DNA of 64,000 nt, from contig QNGA01000001.1 in the NCBI GenBank assembly GCA_003298465.1, positions 1,116,001 through 1,180,000 on the forward strand, given 5' to 3'. The position numbers and the translations under genes were made by a program. The notes under the pieces are model-generated. The model was not told where the DNA came from and ran no database searches. It saw only the letters and a list, made by a program, of their open reading frames with translations. Positions 8,827 through 17,715 of this stretch are shown in pieces. Position 1 is the stretch's first letter; each line of letters starts with the position of its first letter. Source of the DNA: a halophilic archaeon (lineage in GTDB: Archaea > Halobacteriota > Halobacteria > Halobacteriales > Haladaptataceae).

Positions 8827-8974
8827 CGACCCCGACTTTTTCGATCGCGGCGTCGATTCGTCTTCGACAGCGATAGCTCGACGCTCGTCTCGCGTCAGAG
8901 CTGCGGAGCGGTCGACGAAGGTAACCGGGACGCCCGTCGCGACTGCGGGACCGGAATCGGCCGGTAGCTGTGGG

Positions 8975-9544
8975 TCAGCGCCGGGTGACGCGCGCGCGTC
9001 CCGGGAGTCCCGGCATCCCGTCGTAGAGCCAGAGGAGGAAGACTGCGCCCAGCAGCGCCAGTTCGAGCGCGACGTAGCCCGACAGCCCGGACTCCCCGAG
9101 ACGGGCGAGGTAGTCGCCGAAGTACCGCGAGAACTGCGCGAGCAGTCCGGGACTCTCCGTCTCGGGCGGCGCGGGGACGACCGGCCAGAGGAGGAAGGCG
9201 AGGTTCGGCGGCCGGCCGAGCAGCGCCGGGTAGACCACGTCGCCCGCGAGGTGCGAGCAGTAGCCGACCGCGAACGCCACGCCGACGTCGGCGCGGTTCG
9301 CGCGGGCCGCCAGCGCGAGGGCGAACGCCGACAGCGGCGCGGCCGTCAGCAGGGAGTGCGCCAGCGAGTGCCCGCTCGGCAGCACCGACAGCGACCACGC
9401 CAGGGGCTTGTCGACGAGGTCGGGCAGCTGCGTGGCGACCACGAGGACGACGACCGCGTCGCTCCGGGGGGAGTGGCGCGCCAGCAGGTGGCTGTACGCC
9501 GAGTAACAGAGATACCCGACGGCGAGGTGTTCCCAGGGCCACAT
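8975..9544 (-). CDS. Membrane-bound metal-dependent hydrolase (YdjM/DUF457-like)
   Basis: The protein has 189 residues from ATG 9544 (a GTG six bases upstream is also possible). It begins MWPWEHLAVGYLCYS and has four to five membrane helices. Conserved His/Asp positions of this family are visible: WEHLAVGY, QLPDLVDKPLAW, GHSLAHSLL and HLAGDVVYP. Family members are predicted membrane-embedded zinc hydrolases of uncertain substrate. It follows the DUF1616 gene on the same strand with a 31-base gap, so the two are likely cotranscribed from the element at 10733. Confidence 0.82.
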   Translation of the reverse strand: MWPWEHLAVGYLCYSAYSHLLARHSPRSDAVVVLVVATQLPDLVDKPLAWSLSVLPSGHSLAHSLLTAAPLSAFALALAARANRADVGVAFAVGYCSHLAGDVVYPALLGRPPNLAFLLWPVVPAPPETESPGLLAQFSRYFGDYLARLGESGLSGYVALELALLGAVFLLWLYDGMPGLPGRARVTRR

Positions 9545-9575
9545 CGTCACCTCGCCTCCGTCTCGAAGGTCGCGG

Positions 9576-10616
9576 TCACTGCTCCCCTCCGGACGCCGCG
9601 GTCACGTTGATCCAGATGTGGGCGTGCTGGTCGGCGTTGCTCTTCGCGGGGTCCGCGGGCGGTTCGCCCTCGTAGAGGAGGTACGTCAGTCGCAGGTCCT
9701 CGCCCGTCATCGTGGGCTCGATGTGGTCGCGGGTCCGCCACGTCTCCCCGGCCGCGACGCTGTGCTGCGTGCGCCGGAGTTCCGTCTGTTCGACCACGCT
9801 TCCGCCCCTGCCGGCGGCCTGCTCGACGCGCTGGAGTTCGACGACGAGCGTGTACTCGACGGTGCGCCCCTCGTGGTTCTCGACGGCGACCGTGAGGTGC
9901 TCGTCCCCGCCAACCGTGACGTTCTCGGGGTAGCCCGCCTCCACGAGGTCGCCGTCCTCCCCGCGCGTGAGCAGCGAGAGGTGCGAGAACCGTTCGCCGT
10001 CGGTCGGGACGGCGACGGCGAAGCCGATGCTCGTGGTCGCGGCCACGATCGCCAGCGCGAGCGCGACGTTCAGCGTCGCGTCGACGCCATCCTCGTTGTC
10101 GGTGACGCTCTCGCGGAGTCGCCCCGCCAGCGACCGCAGCGGTACGTCGTAGCGGTCGTCCGGGGAGATGCGCGCTCTCCGCACCGCACCGCCGGCGACG
10201 CCGACGAACGTGAGGCCGCTGACCGACGCCAGCACCGTCAGCGGGGTGAACCCGACGCCGGCGAGCGAGAGCGCGACCCACAGCGGCGGGAGCAACGCGA
10301 CGCTCGTCCCGAAGGCGAGCGCGAGCCGCTCACCCGCTGTGATTCCCTTTTCCCGTCGCCGGGCGACCGTCCGCACCCAGCCGTCGGCGTGCTCCGGGCC
10401 GGACCCGGGGAACAGCGCCGCGAGAACGGCGTACCCCGGCGCGAAGAAGACGAGCGGCAGGCCGAGCGCGACGGCCAGCGGCGTTCCGCGGACGAGCGGT
10501 TGGGAGAGCGCGAAGTCGACGACGCCGACGAAGGCGACCAGCGCGGCCAGGTCCAGGGGAAACGCCGCGAGGGCGTCGAACCGTCTCACCCCGGAGTCGG
10601 CCGCGTCGTGACTCAT
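9576..10616 (-). CDS. DUF1616 membrane protein with C-terminal extracellular domain
   Basis: The protein has 346 residues from ATG 10616 (MSHDAADSGVRRFDALAAFP). The longer frame to 10955 is Arg/Ser-rich and not protein-like. Helices at about 18-36, 42-62, 92-112 and 116-136 are followed by a loop, another helix (about 181-200) and a C-terminal beta-rich domain of about 140 residues with the pattern YTLVVELQRVEQ, typical of DUF1616. In haloarchaea DUF1616 genes are often found among glycosylation and exopolysaccharide genes, as here. The molecular function is unknown. Element copy d (10733-10743) is 117 bases upstream. Confidence 0.82.
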   Translation of the reverse strand: MSHDAADSGVRRFDALAAFPLDLAALVAFVGVVDFALSQPLVRGTPLAVALGLPLVFFAPGYAVLAALFPGSGPEHADGWVRTVARRREKGITAGERLALAFGTSVALLPPLWVALSLAGVGFTPLTVLASVSGLTFVGVAGGAVRRARISPDDRYDVPLRSLAGRLRESVTDNEDGVDATLNVALALAIVAATTSIGFAVAVPTDGERFSHLSLLTRGEDGDLVEAGYPENVTVGGDEHLTVAVENHEGRTVEYTLVVELQRVEQAAGRGGSVVEQTELRRTQHSVAAGETWRTRDHIEPTMTGEDLRLTYLLYEGEPPADPAKSNADQHAHIWINVTAASGGEQ

Positions 10617-10732
10617 GGTCCCTCCGACCGACGCGTCGTCCTCGCTCGATGCAGCGTCCTCGCGCCGTGCTGGTCCGTCGTAGATCCGGGAGCCATGTCG
10701 CTCAACTCCCGTCGGCCTACCCCGGGACGGCA

Positions 10733-10743
10733 CTTTGTTATCC
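10733..10743 (-). promoter_or_regulatory. Shared surface-gene promoter element, copy 4
   Basis: On the minus strand it reads GGATAACAAAG, followed at fixed spacing by CCGGGGTA. It faces the DUF1616-hydrolase operon, 117 bases upstream of its ATG. Confidence 0.55.
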
Positions 10744-10864
10744 TGCACGTACTCCGTGCAGCGGTGCGCTGAGGCTGTCGAGAGGCTTTGGACCGCTCGA
10801 ACTCCGGGGACGCCGTTCGCACTGTTCCGCCGACGCAAGTGGTGCTTACTGGCCGAAACGGAGC

Positions 10865-10875
10865 GCATAACAAAG
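10865..10875 (+). promoter_or_regulatory. Shared surface-gene promoter element, copy 5
   Basis: GCATAACAAAG on the plus strand faces the small gene at 10998-11120, 123 bases away. With copy 4 it forms a back-to-back divergent pair, 121 bp apart. Confidence 0.5.
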
Positions 10876-10997
10876 AGAGATACCCGTGTATCCCCGTTGC
10901 AACCCCGGCGTGGGGTGACGCGTAACGACGGTGATTTCCCCTGAATTGGACACACACGACCGACGACGGAGACGTACAGGATTCCGAAGACGACGTC

Positions 10998-11120
10998 ATG
11001 TTCGCCGTGGACACCGACGAGCGCGACGGACGGGTCGCCGTCATCGCCGACGTGAGTCGAGACGACGCCTGGATAACGATGTCGCTGTCCGCGGCCCAGT
11101 CTCTCTCGCAGTGCTGCTAG
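10998..11120 (+). CDS. Short DUF7556-like protein, 5' end uncertain
   Basis: The frame encodes 40 residues from ATG 10998: MFAVDTDERDGRVAVIADVS, then RDDAWITMSL and a short tail. The order IADVSRDDAW followed by a short Ser/Ala-rich end is what I recall of the small haloarchaeal DUF7556 proteins, which usually carry about 15 more acidic residues in front. Here the open frame continues upstream (DDGDVQDSEDDV) back to a stop at 10932-10934 but has no ATG, GTG or TTG, so either the short form is used or the original start has been lost. No function is known. Confidence 0.55.
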   Translation: MFAVDTDERDGRVAVIADVSRDDAWITMSLSAAQSLSQCC

Positions 11121-11310
11121 TTCGAGCGCTCCGCGTCGTCCGGCTCTCTCCGGCGGGCCGGCGCGAACGCGCTCGCTTCCCGTCCCGGTTCGGCTCCCGA
11201 GGAGGCGACACGTCGGACTCTCGCCGTCGCCGTCCGAAATCGTTACGAGGCTCGCTACCGAACGGTCACGCGTGATCGCCAGAAACTCGGCGTCCGTTCT
11301 GACGGTTCAG

Positions 11311-11394
11311 GGAAGGGTGGCTCAGTGGTAGAGCACCACCGTTTGACGGTGGGAGCCTGACAGGCTTCGCGTGGTTCGAATCCCGCCCCTTCCG
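11311..11394 (+). tRNA. tRNA-like gene, apparent anticodon UUG, aberrant structure
   Basis: A cloverleaf folds with a perfect 7-bp acceptor stem (GGAAGGG/CCCTTCC), a 4-bp D stem (GCTC/GAGC) and a perfect 5-bp anticodon stem (CCACC/GGTGG) around the loop GTTTGAC, which gives anticodon UUG (Gln). Two things are odd. The variable region has a 5-bp stem (AGCCT/AGGCT with loop GAC), as in class II Ser/Leu tRNAs. The T stem pairs only if one T at 11372 is bulged (GCG-T-GG against CCCGC). Discriminator base 73 is G. It may be a decayed, acquired or otherwise specialised tRNA; it does not resemble the archaeal tRNA-Gln I know. Confidence 0.6.
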
Positions 11395-11629
11395 CTGTCT
11401 GCGACGATCTCGCGCGCCCATTCCCGTCTGAATTACCAGGTCCGGAGTACCGAGTACGGTTCCGGGGAGTACGGGAGTCGTTAACCCAGGAGATACCGGG
11501 TCCACGGATACCGCTCGACGAGCGGCTGCCCACCGACTTCGTACTGTTCGATACACTGGTCGAGGCCGAGAATCCGGCCAGCACCGAAGGCAGCGACCGA
11601 GAGGAACACGAGCATGTACGCGATCTGTC
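11395..11629. other. Spacer after the tRNA-like gene
   Basis: No frame, repeat or recognisable RNA is supported in these 235 bases. The sequence is lower in GC than its flanks (for example GAATTACCAGGTCCGGAGTA). Confidence 0.4.
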
Positions 11630-12586
11630 TCAGCGGGGGCCGATCGGCGTCCGTTCAGTGACCGGGTCCTCGGGTCGGAGGTCGGCCGCCACCTCGCCCA
11701 TCGTCCGAACGGCGAGGTCGGTCGCCTCGCGCGCGGCGTCCAGGTGTTCGAGGACGGCGCGCAGTCGCCGGAAATCCCGCTCGTCGACGAGGTCGCTCGG
11801 ACGCAACCAGAGGTGGAAGACGCCCTCCTCGTCGGCGGCGCGGTCGATGCCGCGCCTGGTGGCCCGGAGCATCGGGTCGTCCCAGGTACGCTCGAGGACC
11901 GTCCGCGGCCACCCCTCGAAGCCGAAGAGGTGCATCGACGCCGGGACGTCGACGAGTCCGTGGTCGTCGACCGTCGGCTCTACCAGCGGCGGCGTCGTCC
12001 CGCTCACCGTCAGGTCGACCGCCTTGGCGAGGGGCCGGACCACCGTGTCGTCGTACCAGAGCGTCGGCCGGGTGCCGCGATAGCAGGTGAACCCGTACGC
12101 AGCGAGCACGTCGCGGTGCCCGACGTCGTTCCCGGGAAAGGCGAACGACTGGAGCGAGAAACCGGCGTCGTCGGCGGCTTCGACGTTGGCCCGCGTCTCG
12201 GCGACCGCGACGTCGCGGGTCGTCCGTTCGTCGCCGAACGCCACGTGGGAGAACGTGTGGCCGCCGATTTCGTGGCCGGCGTCCGCGTCGGCGACGGCCT
12301 CGACCAGACCGTCGCCGAACCAGGGCGGCGCGGAGGCCACCGACCCGCCGGGGTCGTCGTCGAACCAGTCGTCGGTCGGCGTCGCGTGGTCTCTGTGCTC
12401 GCCGTCGCACTCCCGGAGGAACAGGTGGCCGACGATGGCCCACGTCGCGGGTACGTCGAACTCGTCCAGCAGGTCCAGCAGTCGCCCCCACGACTCGGAA
12501 GCGACCGCCTGGCGTTCGGGGAACTCCGACGAGTCGTGGAATCCCCACGCGAGTTCCGCATCTACGGAGAGAACGACAGCAGTCAT
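11630..12586 (-). CDS. Polysaccharide deacetylase family protein
   Basis: The protein has 318 residues from ATG 12586 (MTAVVLSVDAELAWGFHD); a further upstream Met adds 13 basic residues that do not look native. It has a NodB-like fold: VLSVDAE near the N-terminus in place of the usual TFDDG, then PATWAIVGHLF, GHEIGGHTFSHVAFG (the His-x3-His metal pair), and FAFPGNDVGHRDVLAAYGFTCYRG. These enzymes remove N-acetyl groups from glycans with a divalent metal. There is no signal peptide, so a cytosolic or membrane-surface substrate is likely. It sits between the first carbohydrate locus and glmS. A perfect inverted repeat covers its start codon. Confidence 0.88.
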   Translation of the reverse strand: MTAVVLSVDAELAWGFHDSSEFPERQAVASESWGRLLDLLDEFDVPATWAIVGHLFLRECDGEHRDHATPTDDWFDDDPGGSVASAPPWFGDGLVEAVADADAGHEIGGHTFSHVAFGDERTTRDVAVAETRANVEAADDAGFSLQSFAFPGNDVGHRDVLAAYGFTCYRGTRPTLWYDDTVVRPLAKAVDLTVSGTTPPLVEPTVDDHGLVDVPASMHLFGFEGWPRTVLERTWDDPMLRATRRGIDRAADEEGVFHLWLRPSDLVDERDFRRLRAVLEHLDAAREATDLAVRTMGEVAADLRPEDPVTERTPIGPR

Positions 12587-12601
12587 TACTCGAATGACTG
12601 C
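12579..12601. promoter_or_regulatory. Inverted repeat over the deacetylase start codon
   Basis: GCAGTCATT (12579-12587) and AATGACTGC (12593-12601) are perfect 9-bp arms around a 5-bp centre. The deacetylase ATG (12584-12586, minus strand) is inside one arm. It could be a repressor operator or an RNA hairpin that hides the start codon. Confidence 0.5.
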
Positions 12602-12696
12602 GACCGGTCTGCGATTAAACCGCACAGACCGTTCACGCCGGTTCGGCCACGTAAGCCCAAGTTGTCCCCGGTCACTCCCCGGTTACGTGTCACCGT

Positions 12697-14517
<1,821 letters not shown>

Positions 14518-15058
14518 CAGGCGACCACCCCCTGCGAAGCGGAGTCGTTCGAGCGTTCGGACGGCTCGCGGATCGAGCGTCCGGACGTCCGGTCGACGGT
14601 ACTTCGGGCCGTTGCTGCCGTTCTGATGACTATCACTGCGTTCGAATGTGGAAAGATACGTTCAAACATACACACTCACCCCCCTGAGACTCCCTTCGAT
14701 TGCACGCTCGGCGACGGCGCTCTCGGACCGCCGTTCGTGACGGCGGTGTGGTCGTGCTGGACCGCTCATGGATGCTCGACCGGTCCTGATTCGTACTGGT
14801 CCAGTGCGACCCGACTGAATAACGTTCGCCTAGCGTTCGGGAATCTCATAGGTAACTCGCCTCCGCTGTGTCCAGAGCACCTCAACAGGCCACTGTCGAG
14901 GGCCGAACGGTATCTATGAAACCCCGGTAACCACCTTTGTTATACGCTTGCTGAACTGTCCGCAGGGCCGGCCTATGAGCCATAGCTCCGCCGTACCCGG
15001 CGACGGCGTCGGCCGAACGCCCGGCCAGTCCTCGCGGTTGAACGGAAAGAAAACGGCC
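14518..15058. other. Gene-free interval upstream of glmS
   Basis: Only chance frames of 27-35 codons are present. The interval holds the shared element at 14935-14947 and is less GC-rich around 14640-14690 and 14815-14945. A small RNA starting downstream of the element on the minus strand is possible but not shown. Confidence 0.4.
14935..14947 (-). promoter_or_regulatory. Shared surface-gene promoter element, copy 6
   Basis: The minus strand reads GCGTATAACAAAG, then a 7-base gap and CCGGGGTTTC, the same second block and spacing as copies 2 and 3. It faces glmS, 418 bases away, with no supported gene between. Confidence 0.55.
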
Positions 15059-15469
15059 TCAAGCGTGGATAGCGGACGGTTTGAGCCAGACGACGAAGTC
15101 GTCGCCCCGACGGACGACGCCGTGGACCGACTCGCTCTCGACAGACTCGTCCAGCTCCTCCTCGTCGACGCTCACCACCTGGCTCACCTCGTCGATGAGC
15201 CACCCGGTGCTGCCCTCCCCCTCCGTATCGAAGACGACGACGCGGTCGCCCGTCTCGGAGTCGTCGAGTTCGAGCACCGTCTTCGGGTTGACGATTGTCG
15301 TGGTCGTCCCGCGGAGGTCCATCACGCCTTCGACGTGCGGCTTCGAGTTCGGTAACTGGGTCAGTTTCTCACGATCGACGATCTCGTCGACGTGCGCGAT
15401 GTCGACGCAGTACCGTTTGTCCTCCAGACGGAAGACGAGTACCTGGACGTCTGCAACGCTTTTTGACAT
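15059..15469 (-). CDS. cheW: Chemotaxis coupling protein CheW
   Basis: The protein has 136 residues and is a single CheW domain. The N-terminal VLVFRLEDKRYCVDIAHVDE, the central VEGVMDLRGTTTTIVNPKTV and GWLIDEVSQVVSV are the family landmarks. CheW links receptor signalling tips to the kinase CheA at the cell pole. No cheA or cheY is in the window, so the kinase must be encoded elsewhere. The gene faces away from the HEAT/transducer/CheF genes and its start (MSKSVADVQV) is followed upstream by a 170-base AT-richer interval shared with the regulator gene at 15641. Confidence 0.95.
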   Translation of the reverse strand: MSKSVADVQVLVFRLEDKRYCVDIAHVDEIVDREKLTQLPNSKPHVEGVMDLRGTTTTIVNPKTVLELDDSETGDRVVVFDTEGEGSTGWLIDEVSQVVSVDEEELDESVESESVHGVVRRGDDFVVWLKPSAIHA

Positions 15470-15607
15470 ACCACTCTTTCCCCACGGTGTCTACTTTACT
15501 GTTCCGCCGTCCGGCAGTTCGTCGGCTATCACTCGATCATCAGTTCACACTCACATCCTCTTTTTGAACTCTTTCGATGTTGGTTCCGACAGGTAAGTGG
15601 CGGTATC

Positions 15608-15640
15608 TTTTTATGGGGCGGTTATCAAACCCGATAACCG
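15608..15640 (+). promoter_or_regulatory. TATA box and adjacent operator-like inverted repeat
   Basis: TTTTTAT (15608-15614) is 27-33 bases before the ATG at 15641. CGGTTATC (15619-15626) and GATAACCG (15633-15640) are perfect 8-bp arms with a 6-bp centre, and the second arm ends on the base before the ATG. A repeat placed between TATA box and leaderless start fits repression, probably by the encoded winged-helix protein itself. Confidence 0.65.
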
Positions 15641-15979
15641 ATGGGGTCCGTGGAACTGCTCCGGGTGCTCGGCAACAAGTACAACGCCGAAATACTCAGC
15701 GCAACCAACGAGCCGAAGTCCGCCCAGGAGCTCAGCGACGAACTCGACATTCCGATCGCGACCAGTTACCGCCGCATCGAGGAGCTCACGGAGGCCGACC
15801 TGCTCGAACTCTCGGGTAGGGGGTTCTCTGACGAAGGGCGACGAACGAAGGTGTACCGGCGCGACATCGACAGCCTCCAGGTGACGTTCGAGACCGACGA
15901 CATAGACGTCACCATCGAGGACCGCCCCGAGGCGGAGAACTCGCTGGTCGACGTCTGGCGCGACCTCAAAAACGAGTGA
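15641..15979 (+). CDS. ArsR-like winged-helix transcription regulator
   Basis: The protein has 112 residues. Residues about 1-75 form a winged helix: LRVLGNKYNAEILSATN, SAQELSDELDIPIATSYRRI with the recognition helix, and LLELSGRGFSDEGRRTKVYR as the wing. The C-terminal 35 residues are acidic. In haloarchaea this protein is regularly followed by a DUF7521 membrane protein, and such a sequence follows here. Its own promoter carries a perfect inverted repeat next to the ATG, so autoregulation is likely. No metal-binding Cys are present. Confidence 0.88.
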   Translation: MGSVELLRVLGNKYNAEILSATNEPKSAQELSDELDIPIATSYRRIEELTEADLLELSGRGFSDEGRRTKVYRRDIDSLQVTFETDDIDVTIEDRPEAENSLVDVWRDLKNE

Positions 15980-15980
15980 C

Positions 15981-16262
15981 GATGCAACCATAGAACTACT
16001 CTACGTCGGTTTCAGCCTCACCCTCACCGTCGCGGGGCTCTCGATGGTCGGCTTCGCCGTCCGCGCCTACCAGCGGACGTCGCGTCGCGCGCTCTTGCAT
16101 CTCTCCGTCGGATTCACGCTCATCGTCGCAGCCGCCACGGCGACCACGGTGAGCGCGTTCCTCACGGGTTTCGAACGGACCCCCGTTCTCCTCTCGGTCA
16201 ACTACCTGCTCACGACCGCCGGGTTCCTATCAGTTATATTTGGAATACTGTCGGACTTATAT
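15981..16262 (+). pseudogene. DUF7521-like three-helix membrane protein, start and stop not intact
   Basis: In the frame starting at 15981 the translation TIELLYVGFSLTLTVAGLSM, then AVRAYQRTSRRALLHLSVGF and NYLLTTAGFLSVIFGILSDL gives three membrane helices matching the haloarchaeal DUF7521 family, the usual partner of the winged-helix gene just before. There is no ATG, GTG or TTG at the expected start; the nearest ATG (16044) would remove helix 1. The frame also lacks a stop after helix 3 and stays open to 17072, across the HEAT-repeat gene. It is either a frameshifted remnant or uses a non-standard start (ATA 15990) and an unusual tail. Confidence 0.5.
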
Positions 16263-16370
16263 TCCTCCTCTTCTCTTGTGAAGAAAACGACCGTCCTGGA
16301 ACTGGAAGCGTCTGTTCTAATGACCTCGGGACTCCCCTCTTCGAGCGCGGAGCGCATCGTCACACGAAAG

Positions 16371-16380
16371 TTATATTTTT
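16371..16380 (+). promoter_or_regulatory. TATA box of the HEAT-repeat gene
   Basis: TTATATTTTT lies 25-34 bases before the GTG at 16405. It is the strongest TATA-like stretch in this interval and supports the GTG start and a leaderless message. Confidence 0.6.
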
Positions 16381-16404
16381 GGCGCACGACACCAATCGCA
16401 AGCC

Positions 16405-17625
16405 GTGACCTCGCTGTTCACCCTGGAGAAGGAAAACGACGTCGACGAACTCACCTCGGTGCTCGAAGCGAGCGACAACGAGGGGGTCCGGCGTCGCGCC
16501 GCCGAGATACTCGGCGACGTCGACGCGCCGGACGAGGAGGTCGTCGACTCGCTGACCGTCGCCGCCCGCGAGGACGACGACGCCAGGGTGCGGGCAGCGG
16601 CCATCGACGCGCTGGACCAGCGCGAGGCGGTCGAACAGCTCATCACCGCCATCGTCGGCGAGGAGGTCGACGGCGGCCAGGCGGAGTGGGCGCGGGCCGA
16701 GGAGTTGACGAACGCGCTCACGTCGGAGCAGCCGGAACTGCGGATGGCCGCGGCGAACGTGCTCGGCCGCATCGGCAGTCGCTCGGCGACCGACGACCTC
16801 GTGAGTCGACTCTCCGACCCCGACCATCGCGTCCGGGCCCGAGTGGCGAGAGCCCTCGGACGACTGGAGGACAGGCGCGCCGTCTCGGCGCTCGCCGAAC
16901 TGCGGAACGACGAGCAGGCCGAGGTGCGACGAGAGACCGCGGAGGCGCTCGGTCGGACGAAAGGCGACGAGGCGCTGGCGGCACTGCTGGCGATGCTCGA
17001 CGACTCCAGCGAGGCGGTTCGACGCATCGCCGCCGGCTCGCTTGGCGAGTTCGGGAGTCCGAGGGCGCTTGACGCGCTAGTGGGCCTCCTCGGAGACGAC
17101 TCCGACACGGTCCGGCGGGCGGCGGTGTTCTCGCTCGTCGAACTGCTGTCGAACGTGCCCGCAGAACGAAGTCACGAACTGCGCCAGACGATGGTCGAGC
17201 GGTTGAGCGCGACCGACCACCGCGTCGTGGTCTCGTCGCTGGTCGAAATCCTGGAGGAGGGGTCGCAGGCCCACCAGCGGCGGAACGCCACCTGGCTGCT
17301 CGGGCGAGTCACCGGCAGCCAGAACCGCTGGGCGGCCATCGAGGCGCTGGTCGACGTGCTGGACGACGACGACGAGATGACGTCCCAGTTCGCGGTGACG
17401 AGTCTGGCGACTATCGGCGGCGAGTCGGTCGAGACGGCGCTGCTCGAACTGCTCTCGAACAGGGAGGCGAGCACCGACGCGAAGGCGATGGCGGCGTTCG
17501 GCCTGGGCAAGGTCGGCGGTGAACGCGCCCGCAAACGACTGGACGAACTAGTCGACCAGACCGACGACGAGGAGGTCCGTAAGCGAGCGTTCGCCGCCCT
17601 GTCGAAACTCGGCGGACGAGGGTAA
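16405..17625 (+). CDS. HEAT-repeat (PBS-lyase-like) protein of the chemotaxis region
   Basis: The protein has 406 residues from GTG 16405. Nearly the whole length consists of about 30-residue HEAT/PBS-lyase-type repeats, seen in repeating pieces such as VRRRAAEILGDVDAP, LRMAAANVLGRIGSR, VRRIAAGSLGEFGSP and VRKRAFAALSKLGG. Such proteins are scaffolds for protein contacts. Halobacterium salinarum encodes a HEAT-repeat protein next to its CheF genes in the che region and it takes part in the link between the chemotaxis proteins and the archaellum; this gene has the equivalent neighbourhood and I infer the same role. Upstream promoter TTATATTTTT supports the start. Confidence 0.85.
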   Translation: MTSLFTLEKENDVDELTSVLEASDNEGVRRRAAEILGDVDAPDEEVVDSLTVAAREDDDARVRAAAIDALDQREAVEQLITAIVGEEVDGGQAEWARAEELTNALTSEQPELRMAAANVLGRIGSRSATDDLVSRLSDPDHRVRARVARALGRLEDRRAVSALAELRNDEQAEVRRETAEALGRTKGDEALAALLAMLDDSSEAVRRIAAGSLGEFGSPRALDALVGLLGDDSDTVRRAAVFSLVELLSNVPAERSHELRQTMVERLSATDHRVVVSSLVEILEEGSQAHQRRNATWLLGRVTGSQNRWAAIEALVDVLDDDDEMTSQFAVTSLATIGGESVETALLELLSNREASTDAKAMAAFGLGKVGGERARKRLDELVDQTDDEEVRKRAFAALSKLGGRG

Positions 17626-17681
17626 GGTACCCGACCGTTCGAATCGGGGGGAGCGTTATCTCGTCTGAGATTTTACTAAAG

Positions 17682-17687
17682 TTTTAT
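17682..17687 (+). promoter_or_regulatory. TATA box of the transducer gene
   Basis: TTTTAT lies 29-34 bases before the ATG at 17716, while the upstream ATG (17686) overlaps the box itself. This argues that 17716 is the real start. Confidence 0.55.
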
Positions 17688-17715
17688 GTCCGGATGGTGT
17701 CTTGCTTCGCCAGAG

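Noticed and set aside
16044..17072. A 342-codon frame as one protein.
   Set aside because: Only its first 73 codons are membrane-protein-like; the rest is Arg-rich shadow of the HEAT-repeat gene.
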